Assembly (NCBI GenBank): GCA_046348995.1
Contig: JAXMDB010000003.1
Coordinates: 310,001 to 374,000, forward strand
DNA: 64,000 nt
From: JANNSX01 sp046348995
GTDB lineage: Bacteria; Pseudomonadota; Alphaproteobacteria; Rhizobiales; Hyphomicrobiaceae
Direction: 5' to 3'
In this document: piece after piece, positions 1 through 8,487 of the stretch
How positions within the stretch are numbered: position 1 is the stretch's first letter
How the letters are laid out: the number at the start of each line of letters is the position of its first letter
Program-made: the position numbers and the translations under genes
Notes under the pieces: generated by a model
The model's input: the letters and a program-made list of their open reading frames with translations, nothing else
Databases searched by the model: none
Told to the model about the DNA's origin: nothing

Positions 1-490
1 TGCCCATCACGCCCGGCAGCAGGCGCACAGCCGCATCGATCACCGTCATCGCCGCGATCTCGCCGCCCGAGAGCACGTAGTCGCCGATCGAGACCTCCTC
101 GAGATTGCGCGCTGCGATCACGCGCTCGTCGATGCCCTCGAAGCGTCCGGACAGGATCATGACGCCGGGCCCGGCCGCCAAGTCCTTGACGCGTGCCTGC
201 GTCAGCGGCCGGCCGCGCGGCGACATGACCAGACGTGGCAAGCCGTGGCACAGAGCCTCCGCGCGATCGATCGCCGCCGCCACCACATCCGCGCGCATGA
301 CGAGCCCGACGCCGCCACCGGCGGGCGTATCATCGACCTTACGGTGCTTGCCGATGCCGTCGTCGCGGATGTCGACGACCTCGAGCCGCCAATCGCCCCG
401 CCCGAGCGCCTGGCCCGCGAGCGACAAGCCCAGCGGACCCGGAAAGGCCTCGGGGAGAATGGTGAGTGCGACTGCGGTCCAGGTGGGCAT
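1..490 (-). CDS. trmD: tRNA (guanine-N1)-methyltransferase, partial
   Basis: This is the N-terminal ~163 codons of TrmD, which methylates G37 of tRNAs using S-adenosylmethionine and prevents frameshifting. Reading the minus strand from ATG at 490 gives the start MPTWTAVALTILPEAFPGPL and then the family hallmarks GRFEGIDERV and SIGDYVLSGGE, which form the knotted SAM-binding site. The frame stays open to the window edge, so the C-terminus lies outside. TrmD is usually ~230-250 aa, so about two thirds is present. The recognition is from motifs and is secure. Confidence 0.95.
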   Translation of the reverse strand, partial: MPTWTAVALTILPEAFPGPLGLSLAGQALGRGDWRLEVVDIRDDGIGKHRKVDDTPAGGGVGLVMRADVVAAAIDRAEALCHGLPRLVMSPRGRPLTQARVKDLAAGPGVMILSGRFEGIDERVIAARNLEEVSIGDYVLSGGEIAAMTVIDAAVRLLPGVMG

Positions 491-577
491 GTCCGAGCGA
501 TAGGCAGCCAAGCGCCGTTAGTAAAGGGAATCGGGCTTTTCTTCACTAACGCCGATCGTAAGTAAGGCGCCCTTGCA

Positions 578-1903
578 CTAGGCGGCCTGCGCCATCCCGG
601 CCAACCCCGTCAGAAACCACGTCTCCTGGGGCCCCATGCCCTTGATGTCGAGGCTCCGGCGGTTCTCGAAGGCGAGAAGGCCGTCGAGCACCTCCTTGAA
701 CGACTGAGAGACGTGGATCCTCCCGGGCTCGCTCGTCTGCTCGAGGCGTGCGGCAAGGTTAACCGTGTCGCCCCAGATGTCGTAGGTGAAGCGCTGCGTG
801 CCGATCACGCCCGCCATGATGGGGCCGCTGGCAATGCCGATCCTGACCGAGAGCTCGAGGCCGTGGCGGGCGTTGAGGCGGCCGATGGCCTCCTGGATCT
901 CGAGGGCGAGGCAGGCGATGCGCTCACGATGATCCGCGCGGCGCTCGGGCGCGCCACACACCGCCATGAAGCTGTCGCCGATGGTTTTGATTTTCTCGAC
1001 GCCGCTCACCGCTGCGATACGGTCGAGCTCGGTCACCCAATCGTTGAGCAGGGCCACGATGCGCGCCGCACCCAGCCGCTTGGCGAGCGGCGTGAAGCCG
1101 ACGAGATCGGCGAACAGCACGCTTGCGTCGGTGACGCTGTCGAAGATCGCGCTGTCGGGCCGCTCCTTCAACCGCTCGGCGATGCTCGCCGGCAGCACAT
1201 TGTTCAGCAACGCGTCGGTCTCGGCCTCGGCCTTGTCGGCGAGGCGGAAGGCGTAATAGACGATGGTCGCAACGACGGCGAAGCTCGTCAGCGCCGAGTT
1301 GACGTAGAGATTGGCGAGCAGCGTGGGGTCCTCGGGGATCGCGGCCGCGCCGGCCGGATAAAGGAACCAGGCGGCCAGATGCAACGCCAGCCCCGCGGCG
1401 ATGATGGCGATCACCATTCCGAGGCGTTTGAGACCCAGGATCACGAACGGGGCGGCCGCCCCGACGAGGAAGTTGAGCTGGATGCCGGAGTTGCGGCCGA
1501 GCGTCTTCACGAAAAAGAACAGCGCGAAGTATTCGGCTGCCGCGATCATGTAGCCGGCCGCCGTCTCGTCGTAGCGATGCACCATCGGCGTGGCGAGGGC
1601 GACGGCTGCGAGCAACAGGTTGACGTGAACCAGCTGATGGTAGGTCGCGTAATCGTAGGCCGCGAACAGGACCGCATAGACGCCGGAGAAGAAGGCGATG
1701 AGATACGCCATCATGTTGAGGATCATGAGCCGGCGCTGGATGTCGCGGTCATAGCCGGTCGTGCCGGCGCGGGTTGCCGCAAGCAGCTGCTGTGCGGCCA
1801 TTTGCAGGCCGTCCAGCACGCTACTCGCGATGTCCACCCGTCCGATCATCCGATACCTCGAACGCTGACCCGCTCGCCTCCCGGACATGGGAGGACTGCG
1901 CAC
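578..1903 (-). CDS. membrane-bound class III adenylate cyclase
   Basis: Predicted to make cAMP from ATP. Residues ~60-220 contain about five or six hydrophobic segments, followed by a C-terminal class III cyclase domain (~255-430). Metal-binding Asp266 (VLFADLVGFT) and Asp310 (KIKTIGDSF), base-selecting Lys306 and Asp375 (YDIWGDTVN), and transition-state Asn382 and Arg386 (VNLAAR) are all present, so the enzyme should be active and adenylate-specific rather than guanylate-specific. A second start, the Met at residue 19 (position 1849), has a nearby GAGG and may be the true one. It stands alone between trmD and cysK. The signal sensed by the membrane part is unknown. Confidence 0.9.
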   Translation of the reverse strand: MRSPPMSGRRAGQRSRYRMIGRVDIASSVLDGLQMAAQQLLAATRAGTTGYDRDIQRRLMILNMMAYLIAFFSGVYAVLFAAYDYATYHQLVHVNLLLAAVALATPMVHRYDETAAGYMIAAAEYFALFFFVKTLGRNSGIQLNFLVGAAAPFVILGLKRLGMVIAIIAAGLALHLAAWFLYPAGAAAIPEDPTLLANLYVNSALTSFAVVATIVYYAFRLADKAEAETDALLNNVLPASIAERLKERPDSAIFDSVTDASVLFADLVGFTPLAKRLGAARIVALLNDWVTELDRIAAVSGVEKIKTIGDSFMAVCGAPERRADHRERIACLALEIQEAIGRLNARHGLELSVRIGIASGPIMAGVIGTQRFTYDIWGDTVNLAARLEQTSEPGRIHVSQSFKEVLDGLLAFENRRSLDIKGMGPQETWFLTGLAGMAQAA

Positions 1904-1954
1904 TGGAGATAGGACGGCGAACGGCGATCGGCTGTCTCGCCGGGAACAGCAAAT

Positions 1955-1984
1955 AGATAAGAGGCGGACGTTATGTCCGCCTCT
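1955..1984 (-). terminator. hairpin downstream of cysK
   Basis: A 10-bp perfect stem (AGAGGCGGAC / GTCCGCCTCT, positions 1960-1969 with 1975-1984) lies 38 nt past the cysK stop. On the minus strand it is followed by a T-rich but interrupted tract (TTATCTATTT), so it is a plausible but not ideal Rho-independent terminator. Confidence 0.6.
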
Positions 1985-2021
1985 CGCGATCGGAAGGCCG
2001 AATAAACGGGGCCGAGGGGGC

Positions 2022-3008
2022 TCAGACGCCTTCGAACAACGCCGTCGACAGGTAGCGCTCGGCGAAGGAGGGGGCGAAGGTGAGGATGCGTTTTCCCGCC
2101 ATCTCGGGCCGCTTGGCCACCTCGAGGGCCGCCCACACGTTGGCGCCGGTCGAGATGCCGCCCGGAATGCCGTCGAGGCGAGCGAGCTTGCGCGCCGTGG
2201 CGAAGGCGTTGTCGTTCTCGACTTTCACCACCTCGTCGATCTTGTCGACCTCGAGCACCTTCGGGATGAAGCCCGCGCCGATACCCTGAATTTTGTGCGG
2301 GCCGGGCGCGCCGCCGGAGATGACGGGGCTCGCCGTCGGCTCGACTGCGATCACCTTCATGCCGGGAATGCGAGGCTTCAAGACCCGCGCGCAGCCGGTG
2401 ATGGTGCCGCCGGTGCCGACACCCGCCACCAAAGCGTCGAGCTTGCCGCCGGTGTCGCCCCAGATCTCCTCGGCTGTCGTGCGGACGTGGATTTCGGGGT
2501 TGGCCTGATTGATGAACTGGCCGACGGTCACGGCGCTCTTGTTGCCGGCGACGATCTCCTCGGCCCGGGCGATGGCGCCCTTCATGCCTTTGTCGGCCGG
2601 CGTCAGATCGAGCTCGGCGCCCAAATAGGCGAGCACCTTGCGCCGCTCGATCGACATGCTTTCGGGCATGACGAGGATGAGCCGGTAGCCGCGCGCGGCG
2701 GCGACGAAGGCGAGCGCGATGCCGGTGTTGCCCGAGGTCGGCTCGACGAGCACGGTGCCGGGGCCGATGCGGCCCTCCGCCTCCATGCTGTCGATGAGCG
2801 ACACGCCGATGCGGTCCTTGACGCTCGACAGCGGATTGAAGAATTCGAGCTTGAGCAGCACCTCGGCCTTGGCGCCGGCCTCCTTGGCGATGCGGTTCAA
2901 ACGCACCACGGGCGTATTGCCGATCGTCTGCGTGATGCTGTCGAAGACGTGGCCGTGGCCCCAGCTTTCGACGTGATCGATCGTCTTGATGGAGATGGAT
3001 TCGTTCAT
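2022..3008 (-). CDS. cysK: cysteine synthase A (O-acetylserine sulfhydrylase)
   Basis: PLP enzyme that joins O-acetylserine and sulfide to give cysteine. The start was set at ATG 3008 (MNESISIKTIDHVESW), preceded by CGGAG six bases upstream; the frame stays open further upstream only because it runs through an intergenic repeat. The product is 328 aa, the usual length. Lys64 in NPLSSVKDRIG is the PLP Schiff-base lysine, and TSGNTG (91-96) binds the substrate carboxylate and phosphate. The gene is monocistronic as far as can be seen, with a palindromic repeat upstream and a hairpin downstream. CysK versus CysM cannot be fully separated by eye, but the motifs favour CysK. Confidence 0.95.
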   Translation of the reverse strand: MNESISIKTIDHVESWGHGHVFDSITQTIGNTPVVRLNRIAKEAGAKAEVLLKLEFFNPLSSVKDRIGVSLIDSMEAEGRIGPGTVLVEPTSGNTGIALAFVAAARGYRLILVMPESMSIERRKVLAYLGAELDLTPADKGMKGAIARAEEIVAGNKSAVTVGQFINQANPEIHVRTTAEEIWGDTGGKLDALVAGVGTGGTITGCARVLKPRIPGMKVIAVEPTASPVISGGAPGPHKIQGIGAGFIPKVLEVDKIDEVVKVENDNAFATARKLARLDGIPGGISTGANVWAALEVAKRPEMAGKRILTFAPSFAERYLSTALFEGV

Positions 3009-3084
3009 GGATGGCTCCGTGGAGAAGGAGGAAGCGATCTGGTGGGTAAAGTCATACCAGACGGCGGAATCAGTTGGTGTTGGG

Positions 3085-3232
3085 TTTCCTCCCCCCTTGA
3101 GGGGGAGGGTAGGGTGGGGGGTCAAAAGTGAGGGATCCTGTTTTTGTCACTCCCCCCATCCCAAGCGCCTAAGGACTTACTCGCTTCGCTCCTAAGTCCA
3201 AGGCGCTTGGCCTTCCCCCTCACGGGGGGAAG
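3085..3232. repeat. two-part palindromic intergenic repeat, copy 1
   Basis: This occupies most of the 3009-3341 gap upstream of cysK. Part one is a G/C-rich imperfect palindrome (CTCCCCCC TTGA GGGGGAG, 3088-3106) ending in GGGTGGGGGG. Part two is a long hairpin, 3161-3210, with arms CCAAGCGCC/TAAGGACTTA against TAAGTCC/AAGGCGCTTGG, followed by another short palindrome (TTCCCCCTCACGGGGGGAA). The same two parts in the same order recur at 34369-34540, again just upstream of a minus-strand gene. Confidence 0.8.
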
Positions 3233-3341
3233 AAAGATTCCGATAAGCTGTACACCTTGCCGCGCGATATCACCTGCAGATTAGCAGACGCCGCCAGATC
3301 CGTCGCGGCATCGCTTTGCGCGGTTGCGGTCGACCGCAGGA

Positions 3342-3824
3342 TCAGCGTTTCGCGGATTTGGCTTTCTTTGGCTTGGCCGTTCCGGTCGAGCCGAAACCAC
3401 CCGCGCCACGCTCGGTATCGCCGAGGGCGTCTGTTGCGACGAGCGCCACTTGCACGACGGGCGCAACGACGAGCTGGGCGATCCGGTCGCCGTGCGAGAT
3501 CTTTACCTTCTCGCGGCCGTGGTTGATCAAAGCCACTTGGATCTCGCCTCGATAGTCGCTGTCGATCGTTCCGGGCGCATTGAGGACGGTGATGCCGTGC
3601 TTGACGGCGAGACCCGAGCGCGGCCGTACCTGCGCCTCGAAGCCGAGCGGCAGCTCGATGGCGAGGGCCGTCGGAATGAGCCGGAACCGTCCGGGCTTCA
3701 GGCTCACGGGCTTCTGCTCGGGGAGTGCGGCGAGCAGATCCAAACCGGCGGCGCCGGCCGATTGATAGGCCGGCAGGGGCAGGTCCGCGCCGTGCGGCAA
3801 GCGCTTCACGTTGACGGCGATCAC
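3342..3824 (-). CDS. dut: deoxyuridine 5'-triphosphate nucleotidohydrolase (dUTPase)
   Basis: Hydrolyses dUTP to dUMP and pyrophosphate, keeping uracil out of DNA and feeding dTMP synthesis. All five trimeric-dUTPase motifs are present in order: AAGLDLLA, PRSGLA, GTIDSDYRGE (catalytic Asp), GDRIAQLV and the C-terminal RGAGGFGSTG arm. No ATG is available near the expected N-terminus. GTG at 3824 (VIAVNVKRLPHG) gives 160 aa and begins 11 nt after the coaBC stop, so it is preferred over an upstream Met that would overlap coaBC heavily. coaBC-dut is a common alphaproteobacterial pairing. The tail after the last motif is Lys/Ala-rich. Confidence 0.93.
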   Translation of the reverse strand: MIAVNVKRLPHGADLPLPAYQSAGAAGLDLLAALPEQKPVSLKPGRFRLIPTALAIELPLGFEAQVRPRSGLAVKHGITVLNAPGTIDSDYRGEIQVALINHGREKVKISHGDRIAQLVVAPVVQVALVATDALGDTERGAGGFGSTGTAKPKKAKSAKR

Positions 3825-3835
3825 CGACGGCGACG

Positions 3836-5059
3836 TCAGGCGCTCGGGGGTGCCTTGCTTGAGAGCTGCGCTGCGATGCGCTGCGCGAGCCGCCGTGCGA
3901 CCTCGTCCTTGCTGAGCTTTGGCCATGACTCGTCCCCTTCCAGGGTGATGATGTGAACGCTGTTGGCGTCGCCGCCCATGATGCCGCTCTGGGGCGAAAC
4001 GTCGTTGGCCACGATCCAATCGGCGCCCTTGCTCTGAAGCTTGCGGCGCGCGTGCTCGATGACGTGCTCGGTCTCGGCCGCGAAACCGACGACGAGCTTC
4101 GGGCGCTTGGGACCCGGCTTGGCGAGCGTGCGCAGGATGTCTGGATTCTCGACAAGTGCGAGCGGGGGCGGGCCCTTGCCGGGCTCCTTCTTGATCTTCT
4201 GTCCGCCTTCGGTCGCGACCCGCCAGTCGGCGACGGCGGCGGCGAACACGCCGATGTCGGCGGGGAGAGCGGCATCGGCTGCAGCGAGCATCTCAGCCGC
4301 CGTCTCGACCCGGACGACCCTGACGCCCTTGGGATCGGCGAGCGCCGTCGGGCCGCTGACCAGCGTCACCTCGGCGCCGAGGGCAGAAAGAGCGCGAGCG
4401 ATCTCGTAGCCCTGCTTGCCGCTCGAGCGATTGGCGATATAGCGCACGGGATCGATCGGCTCGTGGGTCGGACCGGCGGTCACGAGCGCGCGGCGGCCGG
4501 TGAGCGGGCCTTTCGCCGGCGCGAGCAGCTCCTGCACGCGCGCGACGATCTCGAGCGGCTCGGCCATGCGGCCGACCCCGGCTTCGTTCTTCTCCGCCAT
4601 CTCGCCGGCGTTCGGACCGATGAAGGCGCGGCCGTCACGGCGGAGCGTCTCGACATTGCGCTGTGTCGCCGGGTTCGCCCACATCGCCGGGTTCATGGCC
4701 GGCGCGATCAGCACCGGGCCCTTGGCCGCCATCAGGATCGCGGTCGCGAGATCATCTGCATGGCCGCCGGCGATGCGGGCGAGGAGATCGGCGGTGGCGG
4801 GCGCGATGACGATCAGATCGTTGTCGCGGGCGAGCCGGATGTGACCGATCTCGCTTTCCTCGTCGAGGCTGAAGAGGTCGGAATAGATGCGCTCCCCCGT
4901 GATGGCGGCAACCGACAGCGGCGTCACGAACGCCTTCGCCGCCGGTGTCATCACCACACGCACGCCGAGCCCGCGCTCCTTCAGGCGCCGGATGAGGTCC
5001 AGACACTTGTAGGCCGCGATGCCGCCGCCGATGATGAGAAGGATGCGCTGGGTGGTCAT
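3836..5059 (-). CDS. coaBC: bifunctional phosphopantothenoylcysteine decarboxylase / phosphopantothenate-cysteine ligase
   Basis: Carries out two successive steps of coenzyme A synthesis: cysteine ligation to 4'-phosphopantothenate (CoaB) and FMN-dependent decarboxylation (CoaC). The start at ATG 5059 (MTTQRILLIIGGGIAAYK) gives 407 aa, normal for the fused protein. The N-terminal flavoprotein half has GGGIAAYK and the PAMNPAMW substrate motif. The C-terminal half begins near GRRALVTAGPTHEPIDPVR, the nucleotide-binding ligase signature, and continues with FAAAVADW. The stop is 11 nt before the dut start, so the two are probably co-transcribed. Confidence 0.95.
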   Translation of the reverse strand: MTTQRILLIIGGGIAAYKCLDLIRRLKERGLGVRVVMTPAAKAFVTPLSVAAITGERIYSDLFSLDEESEIGHIRLARDNDLIVIAPATADLLARIAGGHADDLATAILMAAKGPVLIAPAMNPAMWANPATQRNVETLRRDGRAFIGPNAGEMAEKNEAGVGRMAEPLEIVARVQELLAPAKGPLTGRRALVTAGPTHEPIDPVRYIANRSSGKQGYEIARALSALGAEVTLVSGPTALADPKGVRVVRVETAAEMLAAADAALPADIGVFAAAVADWRVATEGGQKIKKEPGKGPPPLALVENPDILRTLAKPGPKRPKLVVGFAAETEHVIEHARRKLQSKGADWIVANDVSPQSGIMGGDANSVHIITLEGDESWPKLSKDEVARRLAQRIAAQLSSKAPPSA

Positions 5060-5108
5060 GGCCGGAGCCTGTGATCTGTTTCTTGGTCGACCGTCCATGG
5101 CTCGTTCC

Positions 5109-5389
5109 ACCCCCCACCCCAATCCTCCCCACGAGGGGGAGGGGGCGCTGGACTGGTGCGTCCCTTACGGTCAATTGCCCGAAAGCACTCCAACCCTGGC
5201 AATGGTCGCGAAAGAGAGAGGCTGCGAGACGGGCGCGCGGATCGATGTCGACCGGGGAAACGCGCGGGACGCTGAGCGTGCTGAGCTGATCGCGATTGGA
5301 CTTGGCTGCTCAGGCGGTGAACTAGGGGCTCCGAATAGGGCAGCTCCAACGTCCCCTCCCCCCCGTGGGGAGGGATTGGGTGGGGGGCG
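5109..5389. repeat. intergenic segment bounded by inverted GC-rich repeats
   Basis: The 5060-5474 gap between coaBC and the YiiX-like gene holds two ~38-bp imperfect inverted copies of a C-rich palindromic repeat: 5109-5147 (CCACCCCAATCCTCCCC then ACGAGGGGGAGGGGG) and 5352-5389 (TCCCCTCC then GTGGGGAGGGATTGGG). They enclose ~205 bp with no convincing reading frame. The arrangement is MITE-like or two independently inserted palindromic repeats in opposite orientation. Confidence 0.65.
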
Positions 5390-5474
5390 GAGCTCACCAG
5401 AATATGAAGCCTTGGACGCATCGTGCGAGCCTAGTTCCGTCCCTGGCGCGTGGCAATCGAGCGGGCACAGCTGG

Positions 5475-6341
5475 TCAACTCGATCGCGACTTGTTCGGCT
5501 CGGGTCCGGCCGCCTTCACCGGCCGCTCCTCCACCACCCGCCCCTTGCCTCGCGGGCCTTCCGTCGGCGGCGCGGACGACCAGGTGAGCTTGTGATGGTC
5601 GAAGCCCGCCTCGATCGTCGGCTTGACGATGCGGAAGTAGGGCGACAGGTCGAAGTCGCGGGGCGCATAGAGGCTGTGGTGGCGAATATGATGAATCTCC
5701 CACCGGCTGTAGGTGCTGACCCCCTTGCGCTTGACGCCGATCGTCTCGACGCGCGGCAGGATCGGATAGCGCACCTCGTGAAAGGCTTGCGCGATCAGCG
5801 TCGAGCAGATGGTCCGCGTCGGCTCGCCCGATCCCAAGGCCAGCAACCGCCGCCGCCAGCGCGTCGGCACCGGCGGTGTCGGCAAGAGATAGCGCGCGAG
5901 ATCCAGGATGTTGCGCGTGTCGTACATTTGGCCGAGGCGTGCGACCGCATAGGCGATGACTTTCCGCTTCTCCTCGTCGGACAGACCGACCGGGCGGCAG
6001 ATGCGCGTGTTGTAGGTTGCATACTTGGTCAAGGGCGCGGCGACCACGCCTTCGCCGATATTGGCCTCGATGAGACAGCGCGGCGGCTCGAAGGCGGAGG
6101 GCTCGCCGAGTGCGCTGCCGATGTAGAGCGCGGCATGCGACCAGGTCGATTGGGTCAGGTACTTGATGGCGTTCGACAGATGCTGATTGCCTTCGACCAG
6201 CAGCACGTCGCCGGGCTCCAGGATGCGGGCGAGTGTGGCTGGATCGGACGGTGTGAAGGGTTGATAGCCGCTGCTCTCCTCCGTGAGGCGGCGGGCGATG
6301 GCATTGCTCATCCGGTCGAGCAGGCTATCGAAGAACGACAT
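5475..6341 (-). CDS. YiiX/YebB-like NlpC/P60-superfamily hydrolase
   Basis: 288-aa protein of the permuted papain-fold (YiiX/YebB) group; substrate unknown, with lipid or peptidoglycan amides being family possibilities. The start at ATG 6341 (MSFFDSLLDRMSNAIARR) is favoured over an upstream in-frame Met with low-complexity Arg-rich sequence. Candidate catalytic residues are the His in STWSHAALYIG, preceded by GDVLLVEG, and the Cys in TRTICSTLIAQAF; the order His then Cys matches the circularly permuted family. The C-terminus is Pro/Lys-rich. It diverges from mbfA, sharing the 220-bp intergenic region that holds an ICE-like box, so iron control of both genes is possible but unproven. Confidence 0.7.
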   Translation of the reverse strand: MSFFDSLLDRMSNAIARRLTEESSGYQPFTPSDPATLARILEPGDVLLVEGNQHLSNAIKYLTQSTWSHAALYIGSALGEPSAFEPPRCLIEANIGEGVVAAPLTKYATYNTRICRPVGLSDEEKRKVIAYAVARLGQMYDTRNILDLARYLLPTPPVPTRWRRRLLALGSGEPTRTICSTLIAQAFHEVRYPILPRVETIGVKRKGVSTYSRWEIHHIRHHSLYAPRDFDLSPYFRIVKPTIEAGFDHHKLTWSSAPPTEGPRGKGRVVEERPVKAAGPEPNKSRSS

Positions 6342-6500
6342 GCGCTTGGGCCTGAGCGGGCGATTGTCCCTGGCGATCAGTGTAATCCGGAATGCGCGCC
6401 GCAGCACGGGCAAGCACGATCTGCGTGAACGGCCGGCGAAGAACGTTTGCTCATGCAACCTTTGCCGATTGCGAAGGTTTGCCGCTGCGGCTGCATGGGA

Positions 6501-6517
6501 TTTTGAATTGTTCTAAG
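6501..6517 (+). promoter_or_regulatory. putative Irr-binding ICE box upstream of mbfA
   Basis: The sequence TTTTGAATTGTTCTAAG matches the iron-control element pattern TTTAGAA-N3-TTCTAAA at 12 of the 14 specified positions, with the 3-base spacer in place. It lies 45 bp before the mbfA start. Irr is known to control mbfA through such a box in Bradyrhizobium and Agrobacterium; the site here is inferred from sequence only. Confidence 0.7.
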
Positions 6518-6561
6518 AATCCTGGCAACGTCCGCTTCAATCCACCGAATGGGAAATCGAC

Positions 6562-7518
6562 GTGAGAAAGTTCTCTGAGCTCGACGAGCGCGAGATCCTT
6601 GCCCTGGCCATCGGCCTCGAGGAGGAGCACGGCCGCATCTTCGCCGACTACGCGCAAGGTCTGCAGGAAAACTTCCCCTCCTCGGCGAAAGTCTTCCAGG
6701 AGATGGCGGACGAGGAGAACGAGCACCGCCGCTGGCTGATCGAGATGTTCCGCTCGAAGTTCGGCGAGCACATTCCCCTCATCCGCCGGCAGGACGTGAA
6801 GGGCTTCGTGCATCACGAGCCGCTGTGGATGGTGCGGCCGCTCGGCCTCGACAAGGTGCGCAAGCAGGCGGAGACGATCGAGTACGAGACACGGACTTTC
6901 TACGAGAAGGCCCTCGAGCGCACCTCCGACGCCGGCATCCGCAAGCTGCTCGGGGATTTGGCGATCGCCGAGCGCGGCCACGAGAACCTGGCCGAGCGCC
7001 TGTCCGAGGAGCACCTGACGGACGGCGCGCGCGACGAGGAGGAGGAAGTCCGCCACCGCATGTTCGTGCTGCAGATCGTGCAGCCGGGACTAGCAGGCTT
7101 GATGGACGGCTCCGTGTCGACATTGGCGCCCTTGTTCGCGGCGGCCTTCGCGACCCACAATACCTGGGAGACGTTTCTCGTCGGTCTTGCGGCGTCCGTC
7201 GGCGCCGGCGTCTCCATGGGGTTCGCGGAGGCGCTGTCCGATGACGGCTCGCTGACCGGGCGCGGCCATCCATGGTGGCGGGGCGGCGTCACGGGGCTGA
7301 TGACGACGGTCGGCGGCATCGGCCATACACTCCCCTACCTTATCCCCGATTTCATGACGGCGACGGCGCTAGCGATCGCGATCGTGCTGATCGAGCTGTG
7401 GGCAATCGCCTGGATCCGCTCGCGCTATATGGATACGCGCTTCCTGCAGGCGGCGTTCGAGGTCGTGATCGGCGGCTTGATCGTGTTCGCGGCGGGCATC
7501 CTTATCGGCAATGCGTAG
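6562..7518 (+). CDS. mbfA: membrane-bound ferritin-like iron exporter (Er-VIT family)
   Basis: 318-aa fusion of an N-terminal erythrin/ferritin-like diiron domain (~1-165) and a C-terminal VIT-type transporter domain (~170-318). The first half has the Glu/His di-iron pattern (GLEEEHGRIF, MADEENEHRRW, IEYETRTFYEKALE, AIAERGHENL). The second half has Met/Gly/Glu-rich VIT helices (LMDGSVSTLAPLF, GAGVSMGFAEAL) and ends in two hydrophobic helices. In Bradyrhizobium and Agrobacterium the family exports ferrous iron and protects against iron and peroxide stress. The start is GTG at 6562 after GGGAAA. An ICE-like box precedes it. It ends 7 nt from the convergent DUF2189 gene. Confidence 0.9.
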   Translation: MRKFSELDEREILALAIGLEEEHGRIFADYAQGLQENFPSSAKVFQEMADEENEHRRWLIEMFRSKFGEHIPLIRRQDVKGFVHHEPLWMVRPLGLDKVRKQAETIEYETRTFYEKALERTSDAGIRKLLGDLAIAERGHENLAERLSEEHLTDGARDEEEEVRHRMFVLQIVQPGLAGLMDGSVSTLAPLFAAAFATHNTWETFLVGLAASVGAGVSMGFAEALSDDGSLTGRGHPWWRGGVTGLMTTVGGIGHTLPYLIPDFMTATALAIAIVLIELWAIAWIRSRYMDTRFLQAAFEVVIGGLIVFAAGILIGNA

Positions 7519-7524
7519 GCCGGC

Positions 7525-8304
7525 CTATGCCGGCTCTTCGACGCGCTCGACGGCCCGCCGGTAGAGATGCCACGTCGCGTGCCCGATCATCGGCAGGATC
7601 GGGATCAGCGCCACGAACACGCTCATCAGCGACACGAGGATCAGCACGCCGATGAGCACCGCCCAGACGATCATCGTCAGGGGGTTTTGCAGGACGAGGC
7701 GCACGCTCGTCACCATCGCCGTGACGAAATCGACGTCGCGGTCGTAGAGCATCGGAAACGAGATCACCGAGATCGAGAACACGGCCATCGCCACGACCGC
7801 GCCGAGCGCATTGCCGAGCACGACGAAGGCGAGCCCCGACGGCGTCGTCAACAGCGTCTCCAAGACGTTCGCATCCAACGCATTGAAGCCGTTGAAGGCG
7901 AAGAACGTGAAAGCGGCGATGTCCATCCAGATGACGAGCGAGAAGCCGGTGATGATGGCCATCCAGCGCAAATCGCGAGAGGCGGCCTCGCGCACGGCGC
8001 CGAGAATGGCGCTCCAGGTCGGCTGCTCGCCGCGCTCGAGAAGTGCGCTCACCGCATAGAGTCCGGCGACGGCGAACGGGGCGACGAGCGTGAAGCCCAT
8101 CGCGAGCGGATAGGCGAGGAACGGCAGGCCGAGCCAGAACAGCAGCGCCACGAGCAGCCAGCCGGCCGCCGCATAGGCGAGCCCGAACATCAGCCCGAAG
8201 CGTGGCGCCTTGCGAAGGTCCTGAAGCCCCGCCGCCAGAACCTGAACGAGATCTTCGATGCGAAGCGTTCGCACCTTCGGCCATTGCGCCTGCGCCATTT
8301 CCAT
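7525..8304 (-). CDS. DUF2189 family integral membrane protein
   Basis: 259-aa polytopic membrane protein, recognised as DUF2189 by its opening (PKVRTLRIEDLVQVLAAGLQDL), a run of five to six hydrophobic helices, and a central Trp/Asp-containing segment (RDLRWMAIITGFSLVIWMD). No biochemical role is established for the family. The start was chosen at ATG 8304 (MEMAQAQWPKVR), since upstream sequence is Arg-rich and not conserved-looking; the Met two codons later is equally possible. It converges on mbfA with only 6 nt between the stops. Confidence 0.75.
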   Translation of the reverse strand: MEMAQAQWPKVRTLRIEDLVQVLAAGLQDLRKAPRFGLMFGLAYAAAGWLLVALLFWLGLPFLAYPLAMGFTLVAPFAVAGLYAVSALLERGEQPTWSAILGAVREAASRDLRWMAIITGFSLVIWMDIAAFTFFAFNGFNALDANVLETLLTTPSGLAFVVLGNALGAVVAMAVFSISVISFPMLYDRDVDFVTAMVTSVRLVLQNPLTMIVWAVLIGVLILVSLMSVFVALIPILPMIGHATWHLYRRAVERVEEPA

Positions 8305-8487
8305 CCCCAACCGATCATCGGCTCGCGGGGCGAGTGTGCGCCAAGGACCGTCCGATGTCAGCCCAACTCGGAGGGCAGGCCGCAAAAAAGGAAGCCTCGG
8401 CATGGAGTGAGCTGCCAGGGCTTCGAGACGGTCAGAGCCGGTTTTGAGCATGGTCCTACGGCAAGCCGGCTCCCAAGCGAACGAGCT

